Shown: positions 10,201 through 18,300 of the stretch, one piece after another
How the letters are laid out: every line of letters begins with the position of its first letter
Position numbering within the stretch: the stretch's first letter is position 1
Origin: Xanthomarina maritima
Lineage (GTDB): Bacteria > Bacteroidota > Bacteroidia > Flavobacteriales > Flavobacteriaceae
Assembly (NCBI RefSeq): GCF_008084905.1
Contig: NZ_VSFC01000029.1
Location: forward strand, 1 to 42,051
DNA length: 42,051 nt
Direction of reading: 5' to 3'
Program-made: the position numbers and the translations under genes
The notes under the pieces: generated by a model
Database searches by the model: none
What the model saw: only the letters and a program-made list of their open reading frames with translations
What the model was told of the DNA's origin: nothing

Positions 10201-12076
10201 TTCTAGGGGATACATAATAATCATTATTAACATTACGACTATCTGCAGTCCAAAGTGTAGCATATCCAGCTAAAAATCCCCAAGTAACATTATCTCTATT
10301 AACATCAATAGTCGTCCAGCAAGGTTCAGGATTTTCATTTGTTGCCGTATTAAAATCTGTTGAATAAGGTACTCCAAAAGTAGAACATTGTGTAGTGAAT
10401 GTACTTGGTAGACTCCAAATACCAGGTGCTCCGTTACATACAGATCTTACATAAGCATCGTAAGTTGTAGAGGTTGTTAAACCCGTAACTACATTTCCAG
10501 AATTGGAATTAGTAGGGGTGCCTAAACCTGTAGGTTCACCTGCACCTGTTGGAACAACTGCATATTCCCATGAATCTGCAAAACCACCATTATTATCCCA
10601 TGAAAGACTTACACTAGAATCTGTTAAACTATTATAAACAATTTCTCCAGGAGGTGCACATGTTGGACTAGAAATTACAAGTTCAAAACAAATACCAGCT
10701 CCAGAATTGTGTTCAGAAGATAATACAATAACATATGTTTGACCAGCTTGAACTACAAGGTTGGAGATTGTGCGAGGTGCAAATTCTTCAACGGTATTAA
10801 CACCTGCAATACAGTTAACACCTACATCATCACAGCTTTCGTAAACTAAAAGAGATGTTTGGTTATTGTAACAATTATTGGTTCCACCACCAGTTACAAC
10901 GGCAGTTGTTGTTGTTAAAGTAAGAAGACCATCTTCGGTAGGTGTATAAGTTAAAAAGACTTTATCTCCATTTAAATAGTTTCTTCCAGGAAAACCTCCA
11001 CTAATACAATTAGTACCTTCTGTAGTATATGTCTCATTTGGATTGGCCCAGTTTTGTAGATTATCAACTAAAACATATGGGTTAGTTGATATATCTGGAA
11101 TTACTATAGGTTCATCACAAGAAAGTCCGTATTTTAATGTTTCAAAGGTGTAAGGACCAGTGAAGTCACTTTGTGTGTCGTTATCACAAATAGCAGCTAT
11201 ATAGATGTCAAACTCTGTTTGTTCATCAAGGTTTACTAATGTATAGCTTGTTCCTACAACAGGAATTCCACTATCTGCTGGTGTACCACCAGAAGGTAAT
11301 ATTTGGATTTCAAAATTAGTTGCTGTAGGGTGTGTCCAAGTTACCTCGGCTGAATCTACTGTTATATTATCTATTATTACAGAGTCACTATCAATTTCTG
11401 TACAACCTTCTAATACGGCAACTTCATCTACAAACCATTCGTCTCCTGAAGGAGAGGCTCCATTTTGTGTATTAACTGCAACAAAAGCTAGATAGATATT
11501 AAAACCAACTGGGATTGATGATGGAATTTCTACAACTTTTTTTTCGTATTCTGTTTGTAATCCTAAATTTAAATTTGTCTCTGTATAAGACTGCAAAACA
11601 ATATTAAAACCATTAATGTCTGGTTGTGCTGCAGTTGAAATACGAATCTGGTATTGAGCACCATTATCAATGGCACTTGCTTGTTTTGTGTAGAAGTGGA
11701 TTTCACCGTTTTCTGGAACAGAAATTTGTGGTGTTACTAAAAAGTATTGTGCAGTGTTTCCACTACCAATATTATCTGCACTTGGGTTAATGGATGTTCC
11801 CTGTGTTCCTAAATAACCATCTGGTGTAGAACTCCATTCAGAGGTTCCTATGCCATTTCCAAATAATGTCCAAGAACTTGGAATTCCTGTGTCGAATGTT
11901 TCGTTTATTTGGGCATACCCCTTGTTAGAAATCATTAAAATTATAGCTAAAGAAGCTACAAAATAAAATATTCTTTTTTTGATGCTTTTTTTTGGAGCAG
12001 TTGAATTAAACTCATTTAAATTTCTTGTAGAAACTAGATAAGTTTTAGCTACATTATTTTGTAACGTATTTCTCAT
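4211..12076 (-). CDS. Giant multidomain T9SS type B sorting-domain surface protein (adhesin-like)
   Basis: A 2,621-residue secreted protein. The frame extends to a TTG at 12082, but the ATG at 12076 (MRNTLQNN) is the better start; the signal peptide has a long charged n-region and ends near residue 56 (NKGYAQ). Visible modules are four MAM/choice-of-anchor-J-like domains (first right after the signal peptide, others near 565, 810 and 1065), six fibronectin III domains (near 225, 475, 718, 975, 1238 and 1437), PPC-like segments (about 320-470 and 1530-1675), an Ig-like domain (about 1925-2005), five 88-residue repeats (about 2012-2447) and a C-terminal gliding_CHU_C-type sorting domain (last 87 residues: RGISPDGNGKNDTFDL ... 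GTYYYSI). Type B domains direct T9SS export with a PorP/SprF partner, encoded 30 bp downstream. Likely an adhesin or matrix protein; no catalytic site recognised. A conserved motif lies 71 bp upstream. Confidence 0.95.
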   Translation of the reverse strand: MRNTLQNNVAKTYLVSTRNLNEFNSTAPKKSIKKRIFYFVASLAIILMISNKGYAQINETFDTGIPSSWTLFGNGIGTSEWSSTPDGYLGTQGTSINPSADNIGSGNTAQYFLVTPQISVPENGEIHFYTKQASAIDNGAQYQIRISTAAQPDINGFNIVLQSYTETNLNLGLQTEYEKKVVEIPSSIPVGFNIYLAFVAVNTQNGASPSGDEWFVDEVAVLEGCTEIDSDSVIIDNITVDSAEVTWTHPTATNFEIQILPSGGTPADSGIPVVGTSYTLVNLDEQTEFDIYIAAICDNDTQSDFTGPYTFETLKYGLSCDEPIVIPDISTNPYVLVDNLQNWANPNETYTTEGTNCISGGFPGRNYLNGDKVFLTYTPTEDGLLTLTTTTAVVTGGGTNNCYNNQTSLLVYESCDDVGVNCIAGVNTVEEFAPRTISNLVVQAGQTYVIVLSSEHNSGAGICFELVISSPTCAPPGEIVYNSLTDSSVSLSWDNNGGFADSWEYAVVPTGAGEPTGLGTPTNSNSGNVVTGLTTSTTYDAYVRSVCNGAPGIWSLPSTFTTQCSTFGVPYSTDFNTATNENPEPCWTTIDVNRDNVTWGFLAGYATLWTADSRNVNNDYYVSPRINFDGTPKRVRYKQRATQGVSTYSLKLSTTGIGLDDFTTVLLPQTQTNSTSFTEIIVDIPENITGDVNIAWIVEPNSTETASRFSIDDVFIEDKPTCPDPLNPLALQITTNSAWFLWTAGDIETQWEVAIQDLNSGVPTGSGILTTSNFPHIATGLESGHRYEYYVRAYCDTDDQSDWIGPVAFTTLCESYDTPFYESFNEADPNTQKFCWKITDGNGDGTKWMIDDEHAFMQTSAFQPATSYNDYLISPAINLDGNTKEIKFKYRADFTFFTAFPRFGLEVLMSTTNTSLGSFSVISPLEIFNNPEYQERSIIINGTGTVYIALRIPPEFNVAEGYSLLSIDDFSITDAPACPNPSDLTVNSVTVNSAELSWTLGYQETDWDIVVQTAGSGVPTGNGEAVTASNYSATGLSPDTEYEFYVMANCGTEESEWVGPVTFRTPCTPYSTPFVETFNSDSSTQDCWMVVNNNHDLRFWELDSAFYPYEGDQTAAMFTGTNGQNEDWLISPTITITENQRLRYYYRVNDSFFTEDLEVLLSTNGTSLDQFTTVLYDSDDDPVVLNNDEYLVKIINFPDGLTGDINIAFRVPFFPSTGPYRGQTLAIDNVNIEDIPNCPPPTNISLTGLTDTQVQVGWDINGAETAWEISVQPSGTPAPVGDTDPNYLYNASTNPFLITGLTSSTMYDIYVRAVCNGESTWTGPVEVLTPCSFENLCQYTFVLTSDAALGSLEITQNNQVAQSIGFNGNVSGAQFPIFLCSGVQFSVYFHTSGWAASQYENFQFEILNDQGVSVFTSPIGLIPRTTYYTGTAVCGAIACPQPTDLTINDTNTISWTPGGTETQWEVAIQPFENGTIPQSGTVVSNNFYTLTDVDFSNPNAASYEYFVRAICGTDNQSYWSGPFEFIRNNDISNAIVAPINSSETCDQLISNVSFIGATPSPETMSCDGINDGDVWFKFVAESRIHIIKAINYSGTLRDTDIGYPEYPNTIMTLYREISDGNIEEVICSYDNIITAMYSSELIVGDTYFIRFTKTEPATTEYTLELCITTPENFCNVETENGGFEQPVVPGLSGLNSMITSRVVPGWRQNFDNRNQILVWESLNAPGISSFEGSQCAQILEDEEMIIDPNDPEVYGIFREFDTSESTVMDYNFAYLGRFDGNALQLFAGPPGGPYTLVREQIANTFEWIVVSGQYQVPNNQDLTRFIFRASGSDVIGNVIDAVSFNSNNDIITSSSEVDCTDPTIIVEANGTGTWIPDPNNPGEVIIDDVTSNNTSISGFLQSGVYTFTWQTRYCENTVEFTYNGISDMPTVETPVAYCLNATAQPLSATPTGSYSLIWYTQPVGGTGSTTAPTPDTSVVGDTSYYVANADTNGCESPRAEIIVTVNDAIIPELSFSYETTCIVVSDNPIPTLSTGFETGGIFSSATLTVDSTTGEIDLSSATVGIHDVLYTFDGDSETCLIAETYTATIEFTAASTPVTTFDYGTEPFCLITSTTVLPNLATGFTTGGIFSSTTLTVDASSGEIDLTSATTGMHDVIYTIDADSTICMEASTYTTSIEVLETIVPVTMFSYAEDFYCTSSGNVFPDLATNFTSGGVFSAESGLTINATTGEINFSTSTAGSYTISYTITEDLTTCLEASVSTFIMNIAASVTPVTMFDYGTTPFCLLSGDSVLPNLATGFTTGGTFSSTTLTVAATTGEVDLTSATAGTHDVIYTYDADASNCIESGTYTASIEIIQVTSTISEFSYTEDLYCEDSPNILPNLAPGFTTGGTFSAESGLSINASTGEINISSSNIGNYTIVYEITEDLTNCVEGSMSTFDMTILDTIEVSIDGECNQSDYLLTASPVGNSFDPNDVTYTWMDANGNVVGNDSEVFNVTGYANQNQNVTVPAQFTVTITFGSCSVTASFTTDILSCGNIPRGISPDGNGKNDTFDLTGFGVTHIEIFNRYGKTVFKYNGNYTNQWHGQSDKGKTLPDGTYYYSIKKEDGSSVTGWVFINGPK
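4735..6040 (-). repeat. Five coding repeats of about 264 bp, arranged A-A-B-A-B
   Basis: Inside the giant surface-protein gene, five units of about 88 codons begin near 6035, 5780, 5512, 5248 and 4985. Each has the frame LxTGFxTGGxFSS...TLTV...GEIDL...YT...C. Type A units begin FDYGT(E/T)PFCL (the first is a divergent A), and type B units begin FSYxEDxYC with an extra residue in FSAESGL. The last four alternate A-B-A-B with a period of about 527 bp, so a two-domain block appears to have been duplicated. The boundaries are approximate. Confidence 0.85.
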
Positions 12077-12146
12077 TGTCAAACAATTTCAGTTAGTAAT
12101 TTTAATGGATAAATATATAGAGAATAATTCTATATATATAAATTTA

Positions 12147-12165
12147 GTCTTTGGTATTTCCCGAA
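12147..12165 (-). promoter_or_regulatory. Candidate regulatory motif shared by two T9SS cargo genes (copy 1)
   Basis: On the plus strand this reads GTCTTTGGTATTTCCCGAA. It matches 18 of 19 bases with 18494-18512, in the same orientation relative to the downstream cargo gene. It lies 71 bp upstream of the ATG at 12076 and downstream of the TPR gene that ends at 12230. The CCCG core stands out in an AT-rich spacer. Regulatory function is inferred from position and conservation only. Confidence 0.5.
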
Positions 12166-12229
12166 TTTTAAAAGGTTAAAATGCTTATTAACTATTTAAT
12201 TATAAATAGTTTAAAATATTTATGCGATG

Positions 12230-13384
12230 TTATTCTTTTGAGAGAGGTGTTCTGTCTTGTAGGGTATTAATTTTATGTTGAAGTGCTTTTATGGTTTTTT
12301 TATTTTTTGTTTCTTTAATTAAAATGATGGCTATAAAAGTTAAAACTGTTATGCCAATCCAATCAAATTTATTTTTAAATTCAGACTGTATTAAAGTTAA
12401 TTCTTCATTGATTATTTTTGAATTTTCAGCAACTGAATCACTAATAGAATTACGTTCAGAAATTTTAACTTCTAATTGAGTTTTTAAATATAATTCGTAA
12501 TAATTCTGGTATTCTTTCAATTGATTTAAAGCTAAATAATTTTCAAAAAGACCTTTGTAAATTCCTAAATTTAAAACCAAGTCTCCTACATTTTTAGATT
12601 TTTCTAAAGCAGATTGTAATAATAAAATGGCTTCATTATATTTACCTTCTAAGGTATTTACTTCAGCCAATCCTTTTTGGGCAAAAGAAATTAAACTACT
12701 AGCTTTTTCAATTTGAGCTAATTCAATAGCTTTGTTAAAGCTTTCTTTAGCATTAGTATATTCGGAAAGTAAAATATAGCAATTTCCTTTGTTGTAATAA
12801 CCTATACTTCTATTATGATAATTAATTCCAAGTCTTTCATATTCTTTAAGAGCTTTATTAAAATACTCTAAAGCGATGTCGCAATTTAAATTATCTTTAT
12901 ATATAAATCCTTTTACTAAATAACTAGTAGCCAGGTAACCTCCAACAGAATCTCTTTCAGGATGTAGAAGTGATCTTTTTTCTATTTCTTCCATATATTC
13001 AATGGATTTATCGAAAATTTTTAATTGCTGATATTGAATACCAGTCATAAATAAAATTTTAATTTGGAGTTTTTTATCGTCTATATCACTTGATAAATCT
13101 TTTGCTATATTAATATATTCCAAAGATTTTTTATAGTCTCTCTTTGATGTATACCCAGAAGAAACGACAATTAAAGCTTGTATTCTAGAATTTAATGAAA
13201 GGGATGTGTTATCAAATATTGATAAAGCAAGAGTAATTGCTTTGTTTGGGTTTTCATACACATTTTGTGTTGCAACTTTTAAAATACTATCTACCTGTTT
13301 GTTTTGTATATCTGATGCAGAAAGTAAAATGGTTTGTAAAAAAAACAAACAGAAAAGAAACTGATATTTAGTTTTATTATTCAT
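12230..13384 (-). CDS. TPR-repeat membrane protein without a DNA-binding domain
   Basis: A 384-residue protein with a signal peptide ending near residue 24 (LLSASD), about seven TPR-like helical pairs between residues 30 and 300 (for example IALEYFNKALKEYERLG and NAKESFNKAIELAQIEKAS), a single transmembrane helix near 340-360 (WIGITVLTFIAIILI) and a short Lys-rich, coiled-coil tail. The ATG overlaps the end of the upstream AraC/TPR regulator gene by 8 bp, so translation is probably coupled. The architecture is that of the flavobacterial TPR-transmembrane-HTH sensors but with the HTH part missing; it may be a partner or decoy for the upstream regulator. I recognise the fold but not a specific function. 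Confidence 0.85.
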   Translation of the reverse strand: MNNKTKYQFLFCLFFLQTILLSASDIQNKQVDSILKVATQNVYENPNKAITLALSIFDNTSLSLNSRIQALIVVSSGYTSKRDYKKSLEYINIAKDLSSDIDDKKLQIKILFMTGIQYQQLKIFDKSIEYMEEIEKRSLLHPERDSVGGYLATSYLVKGFIYKDNLNCDIALEYFNKALKEYERLGINYHNRSIGYYNKGNCYILLSEYTNAKESFNKAIELAQIEKASSLISFAQKGLAEVNTLEGKYNEAILLLQSALEKSKNVGDLVLNLGIYKGLFENYLALNQLKEYQNYYELYLKTQLEVKISERNSISDSVAENSKIINEELTLIQSEFKNKFDWIGITVLTFIAIILIKETKNKKTIKALQHKINTLQDRTPLSKE

Positions 13385-14966
13385 TAGTATTCTTATTCTT
13401 TTTAGTTTCTTCTTTTAATAAACTTATAAAGGTAGCTGGAGACATGCCGATTATTGTTTTAAAGACTGTAGCAAAACTACTGTGGGTTGCAAAACCAGAA
13501 TCCTCCGCTAAATAACTAATTTTATAATTTATGTAGTTTGAGTCATTTTTTAATTTTTTAATTATATAATTAATACGAAGTTTATTTATATAAGTATTGA
13601 AATTGTCATTATAATGATTATTAATAATCTCTGAGAGGTATTTAGTATTAGTTTCAAATTGACCAGCTAAAACAGCTAATGACATATCTTTGTTTAAAAA
13701 TTTTTTAGATTTTTCAAAGTGACTAAGCTTTAATAAGATACTTTGTTCAGTTTTTTTAGGAATTATTAATCTTTTTGATTTTTGTTTTGGTTTTGGAGAT
13801 ACTTTTATAAAGTTATTTTTGCTTATCTCTAAATAATTAATAATTTCTTTGATACGTTTTTTTTTGTATTCGCTTTTTAATAAAATAAACATGCCAACAA
13901 CTATAAAAAAGAGAGAAACTCCCAAAGATAAATATAAGTAGTTGTTATATTTTAGATTTTCTGTTCGCAATTGTTTCTCTTGTTGTCCACTAATAATATT
14001 ATAAAATGTACTTACCGATTCTTGCTCAATCTGTTCGATTGTATTATTTAAAACTAAGAAGACGTCGTTATAAGTTTTATGTTTATTTCTTTGATTAGAT
14101 GCTAGATAGCTAATGGCTAAATCTCGATTTATTTGTTCTAATAGAAATGGATTGTCTAATATTTCAGCAAAACGTAAGGCTATAAAAAGTGTTTCTTCAC
14201 TTTTTTTATATTCTTTTTTTTGTAAGTAAAGGTGACCTAATTCTTTGTAGATTATGGCTTTTTCAAAAAGATTGTTTTCTTGTGAAACATTTAATAAGTT
14301 AAGAGTTTTATCAATATAAACAAAAGCAGAATCGTATTTAGAAAGGGTATTATATGCACGGACTTTAGTTAGAATAAAAGCCCTGTTTTCTGTAGAATTT
14401 TTTTTAAAAAAGTGTTTAAATATAACTTCAGCTTCTGTAATAGCTGTCATAGCTTCATTTGTATGTAGTCTGTCAAGAAGCATGTTAATCTGTTCTAGAT
14501 AAATATAACTTTCAAAGAGTTCTTTTTCAGAAGTTAACTTAGAGGTAAGTAGGCTCGCTTTTTTAAGATACTCTTCAGATTGTCTATCTAGATATAACTC
14601 TCTTAAAAGGGTGGCTTTAATTATATTGTTTTCTATTCGTGTATGTATATCAATCTCTTCTAGTTGGTAAATATCATCAAAAGCATGAATAGTCGCATTA
14701 TTATAATCTCCTTTTACTAAATAGCTTTTAGATAAAAGTAAATTAACGAAGGCTCTATCCTGAAGTTTTGGACTTGTAGTTAAAATATGATTGGCTATTT
14801 TAATAGCTTCATCAGGATTTGAATAAATAAGCTCTTTTGATTTTAAGACAAGATCATTCTCCTGTGAATAAAAACTTATTGATAGCAAAAAACTAATAAT
14901 TGTAATAAATAAGGTCTTAGTTAACAGAAATTCTTTAAAATATGGATGTGTGTTTTTATTTGTCAA
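13377..14966 (-). CDS. Membrane-anchored TPR sensor with AraC-type DNA-binding domain
   Basis: About 529 residues. No ATG lies near the N-terminus. The frame extends to a TTG at 14996, but that TTG sits inside a TATATTTG -7 box, so the TTG at 14966 (MTNKNTHPYFKEFLLTK) is preferred; both give the same hydrophobic signal segment ending SISFYSQ. Counted from 14996, TPR-like helices fill about 50-320, one transmembrane helix lies near 350-372 (YLSLGVSLFFIVVGMFILL), and the C-terminal 105 residues form an AraC/XylS helix-turn-helix pair (KYLSEIINNHYNDNFNTYIN ... ISYLAEDSGFATHSSFATVF). The family senses something in the periplasm and binds DNA in the cytoplasm. It lies between two T9SS cargo genes that share an upstream motif, which makes them its plausible targets (inference). 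Confidence 0.9.
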   Translation of the reverse strand: MTNKNTHPYFKEFLLTKTLFITIISFLLSISFYSQENDLVLKSKELIYSNPDEAIKIANHILTTSPKLQDRAFVNLLLSKSYLVKGDYNNATIHAFDDIYQLEEIDIHTRIENNIIKATLLRELYLDRQSEEYLKKASLLTSKLTSEKELFESYIYLEQINMLLDRLHTNEAMTAITEAEVIFKHFFKKNSTENRAFILTKVRAYNTLSKYDSAFVYIDKTLNLLNVSQENNLFEKAIIYKELGHLYLQKKEYKKSEETLFIALRFAEILDNPFLLEQINRDLAISYLASNQRNKHKTYNDVFLVLNNTIEQIEQESVSTFYNIISGQQEKQLRTENLKYNNYLYLSLGVSLFFIVVGMFILLKSEYKKKRIKEIINYLEISKNNFIKVSPKPKQKSKRLIIPKKTEQSILLKLSHFEKSKKFLNKDMSLAVLAGQFETNTKYLSEIINNHYNDNFNTYINKLRINYIIKKLKNDSNYINYKISYLAEDSGFATHSSFATVFKTIIGMSPATFISLLKEETKKNKNTNE

Positions 14967-14993
14967 ACAGCATATTGTATTATAGTTTAAATG

Positions 14994-15001
14994 CAAATAT
15001 A
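14994..15001 (-). promoter_or_regulatory. Bacteroidota -7 box (TATATTTG) for the TPR/AraC operon
   Basis: The minus strand reads TATATTTG, a perfect match to the TAnnTTTG -7 consensus. No clear TTG -33 box is found at the usual 17-23 bp spacing. Transcription would start near 14985-14988, downstream of the TTG at 14996, which argues for translation from the TTG at 14966. Confidence 0.5.
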
Positions 15002-15155
15002 GTTTTCAAACTCTTAATCTAAATCTTTTTTAAGAAAACTATAGAAAAGTAAATATACTAAACTTATTTAAAATGTATTTTTTTTTTGTACTGTTTGATT
15101 GTAATTAAATGGTATAATAAAAAGTGTTAAGGATTGCTTTATTATTTTAATGCAT

Positions 15156-15185
15156 AAAAAAAGCAGCCATTACAGCTGCTTTTTT
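15156..15185 (-). terminator. Intrinsic terminator of the 1,001-residue T9SS protein gene
   Basis: The stem GCAGC/GCTGC is flanked by A and T runs (AAAAAAAGCAGC at 15156-15167, GCTGCTTTTTT at 15175-15185) and closes a 7-nt loop. On the minus strand the hairpin is followed by TTTTTTTATGCA. It lies 167 bp past the stop at 15353 and is symmetric enough to work in both directions. Apart from this, a second hairpin and the promoter box, the 14967-15352 spacer shows nothing recognisable. Confidence 0.8.
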
Positions 15186-15282
15186 CTGAAAAAAACTACT
15201 CATTTTTGAGTATGTAATAAATATCCAAAACTAATATGTTAATCACTCATATTAATTATTATTAAGATATCTATTTTTTATA

Positions 15283-15315
15283 ATCCATGGGCTGTTTTAA
15301 TATAAGCCCATGGAT
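15283..15315. repeat. Perfect 11-bp inverted repeat, 3'-UTR hairpin
   Basis: ATCCATGGGCT (15283-15293) pairs perfectly with AGCCCATGGAT (15305-15315) around an 11-nt AT-rich loop. It begins 37 bp past the stop of the minus-strand T9SS gene. No T run follows it on the minus strand, so it is more likely a transcript-end stabiliser or protein-binding site than a terminator; the true terminator lies about 100 bp further on. Confidence 0.75.
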
Positions 15316-15352
15316 ATTAAATTGCTATTAATATATTCAAAGCTTTTATAGC

Positions 15353-18300
15353 TTATCTTTTAACCACTTTAATAGTTTTTTGAGCACCATCAATAGTTAC
15401 TGTAACAAAGTACACACCATCTTTTAATCCATCCATGTCAATTGTAGATTTTATGCTATTTGGATTAACCATTAGCACTTGTTGTCCAACAATATTGTAA
15501 ACACTTACCTTGGAAATGGTATTCTTAGCCTCAACTGTTAATGTATTAACAACTGGGTTTGGATAATATTTAAAAGTTTCGAAAATAGTAGACTCGATAC
15601 TTAATGATGGGTCTGGATACACCATTAAATCGAATGCACTAGCTTGAGTTCTAGATCCATGTATTGCAATTAAATAAGTTGTACCAGCAACTACTTCTGC
15701 AGTTTTAAGACCAGAATTGTAGCAGTAAAATCCACTAACATAATTACCAGAAGTTAACAAACAGTCGTCTGTATTATAAACTGTAAAGCTAGGATAACCA
15801 GTAGTTTGTGTTAAATTGAAATTATATAATCCTGTATAAGTAGGCGTAAAACTATACCAGATGGTTCTATTGTTAGATGAACAAGATTCAGATGAAGGGT
15901 ATGAATTATCTAGAGTGCCAGAAATAGCATTGTTACCATTAGAGTCTATAGATTCTAACAAAATAGTTGGATTAGAACATTCGTCATTACTTACAGCAGG
16001 AGGTAATTGCCAAACACATAAATTAAATTCAAAACCTGGACTTGTACTATTAGAACGAACCATAACATAATAGCTTTCCCCACTATTTAATTGGTGAGTT
16101 TGTACACCTGTTGAACAATATGAACTAACTGCTGTTAGAGCACCACAAGTTCCACTGTATATAGAAAAACTAGGGCTTGCAGGAGCAGATGTTGTTACCG
16201 AAAATGAATAGTAAGCCATTTCAGTAGGTGTAAATATATACCATACATCCTTATATTGGTTAGTTGGAGTGTTACACGTATTTTCGGCAGATGGGGTAGC
16301 GCCTAAAGTTGTACCTGTCGCTTGATTGTCACACTGGTCATCTGTAGATAAAGTTAATATGGTTGCATTACTACACTCATCATTTGAAGGAGCTGCTGGA
16401 GGTGTTTTTAAACAAACATCAAAGTTTTGTGCGTATTCACCAGTAATGTTAGTTTTGTTTCTTAAATAATAAGTATTACCATCCGTTAAATTAACTAATT
16501 CAGCATATTGTCCAGTAAAACAAGCCAAACTAGTTAAAGTACCACAAGATCCTTCATATAATTCAGTAGATTGAAATATTCCACCTGTACCTATAGCTTC
16601 AGTTACATTCAAGTATTCTAAAATCATTGAAGATCCATCAGCTACAAAACTAAACCATACATCATTAGTATTTCCATTACATGAAGCAGGATCTGACATA
16701 GATTCTGTGGCTCCTGCATTAGTTGCAGATGTAACTAGCGTACAAGTATCATCTGTATTAACAGAAAGTGAAATGGCATTAGCACACTCATCATTTGAAG
16801 GAGGGCAATAGAAATATATTGATTCAGTATACGAGCAAGAGTTATCTTGATCGTTAGTTATTGAAACGGTAATAGTTTCACCACTTTGATATGGACCAAT
16901 ATTAACAAGACCTAAAGCATTAATAGCTGTAGAACTTGTACCATCTGTTAATGTTAAAGTTGTTGCAGAACCTAAAGAAGTTACATCAACATCAATTGAG
17001 AACATACCTGTGCCACAATCTGGAACATTTGTTAATGTAAAAGTTGGGTTGATACACGAATTTTGAGTTATAATTAAATCATACGTATAAGTGGTAGATG
17101 TACCTCCAGCACTTAAAACTAAAAAATAAGTATTACCAGCATATAATACGGCATCGTATATTCCTAAACCAGCAGAAGTATTCCATTCTCCATCAAAGCC
17201 AATACACTCTTTATCTGTGTCTGTAGGACAACCTTTCATTAGGTGCATACCTACGTTATTATTATTAATATTTACCAAATCTATATTTATAGACATGTCT
17301 GCGGCAGGAGTTATTTCATAAAAGACATCGTTTGATGTGATATAAGATGTGTTATTGGCACCACAACTTCCAGTATTAACATTGTTTTCGTAATTTGCAG
17401 TGTTGCCTCCAGCTACAAGATAAGGAAATGAACTTACTACATGAGGTCTACTACAAGCAGCACCTTCTATTGGTTCTACACGAGTTGTAAAACTTTTTTC
17501 AATGCAACCCATGGCATCACCATAACTATTATAAGGCACAATATTTACAAAATATTCAGTTTCATATAATAATCCTAATCCATTTAAGGAATAAGTGGTA
17601 CCAGTTGTAGTATCTTCATTTACAATATCTGTACCTCCCGAAGTTGTACCTACAGATACTTTATATCCAGTTGGTATTCCTGTTGCTGGTTGCCATGTTA
17701 ATTCAACATTTGTATCTGCAGTAGATGAACCATCAGTAGGGTTCAATAATACAAGATCACAATTAGGAACCGTAGTTGCTACCTGAGTAATAGAAATATT
17801 ATCTACTTTTACCATAAGTGCAAAACCGTTAACATTTACAGAAGTTGCAACAAAACGAGCCTGGAAATCGCTTCCAGCTACTAGAGCACCAGCATTTACT
17901 GTAGGAACTGTCATACATGTTGTAGTGCCAACATAGGTAAAATTAGAATCGTCTATTGTAACAGCGTTAGTCCATGTTGTACCTCCATCTGTAGTATATT
18001 CTACTACTAAACTCCCCCAGTTTGATGCAGGAGGACTATAAGTTCTAGGAGGAAACTGACTGTCTTGTTCAAAGACATTTATACTAAAGCTAATAGATAA
18101 GTCTGTTGCATTTGTAACAGCTGTGTAGTTTGGTGTCGTTAAAGTTGAGGTTCCTGTTCCTGCAATAACAGCCGTAGTACTTAACCCTGTATTGCCACAA
18201 GCAAATTCTGACGATGCAGTAAAGGCATAAAGCGCACTTTCTGTCCAACCATTAGGTAATTGATATTGTGATCCGGAGTCGAAGTTTTCAACAATCTCTA

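Noticed and set aside
12121-12146. AT-rich TATATATATA tract upstream of the giant gene as a replication or IHF-like site
   Set aside because: Such tracts are common by composition in this genome, and no supporting boxes were found.
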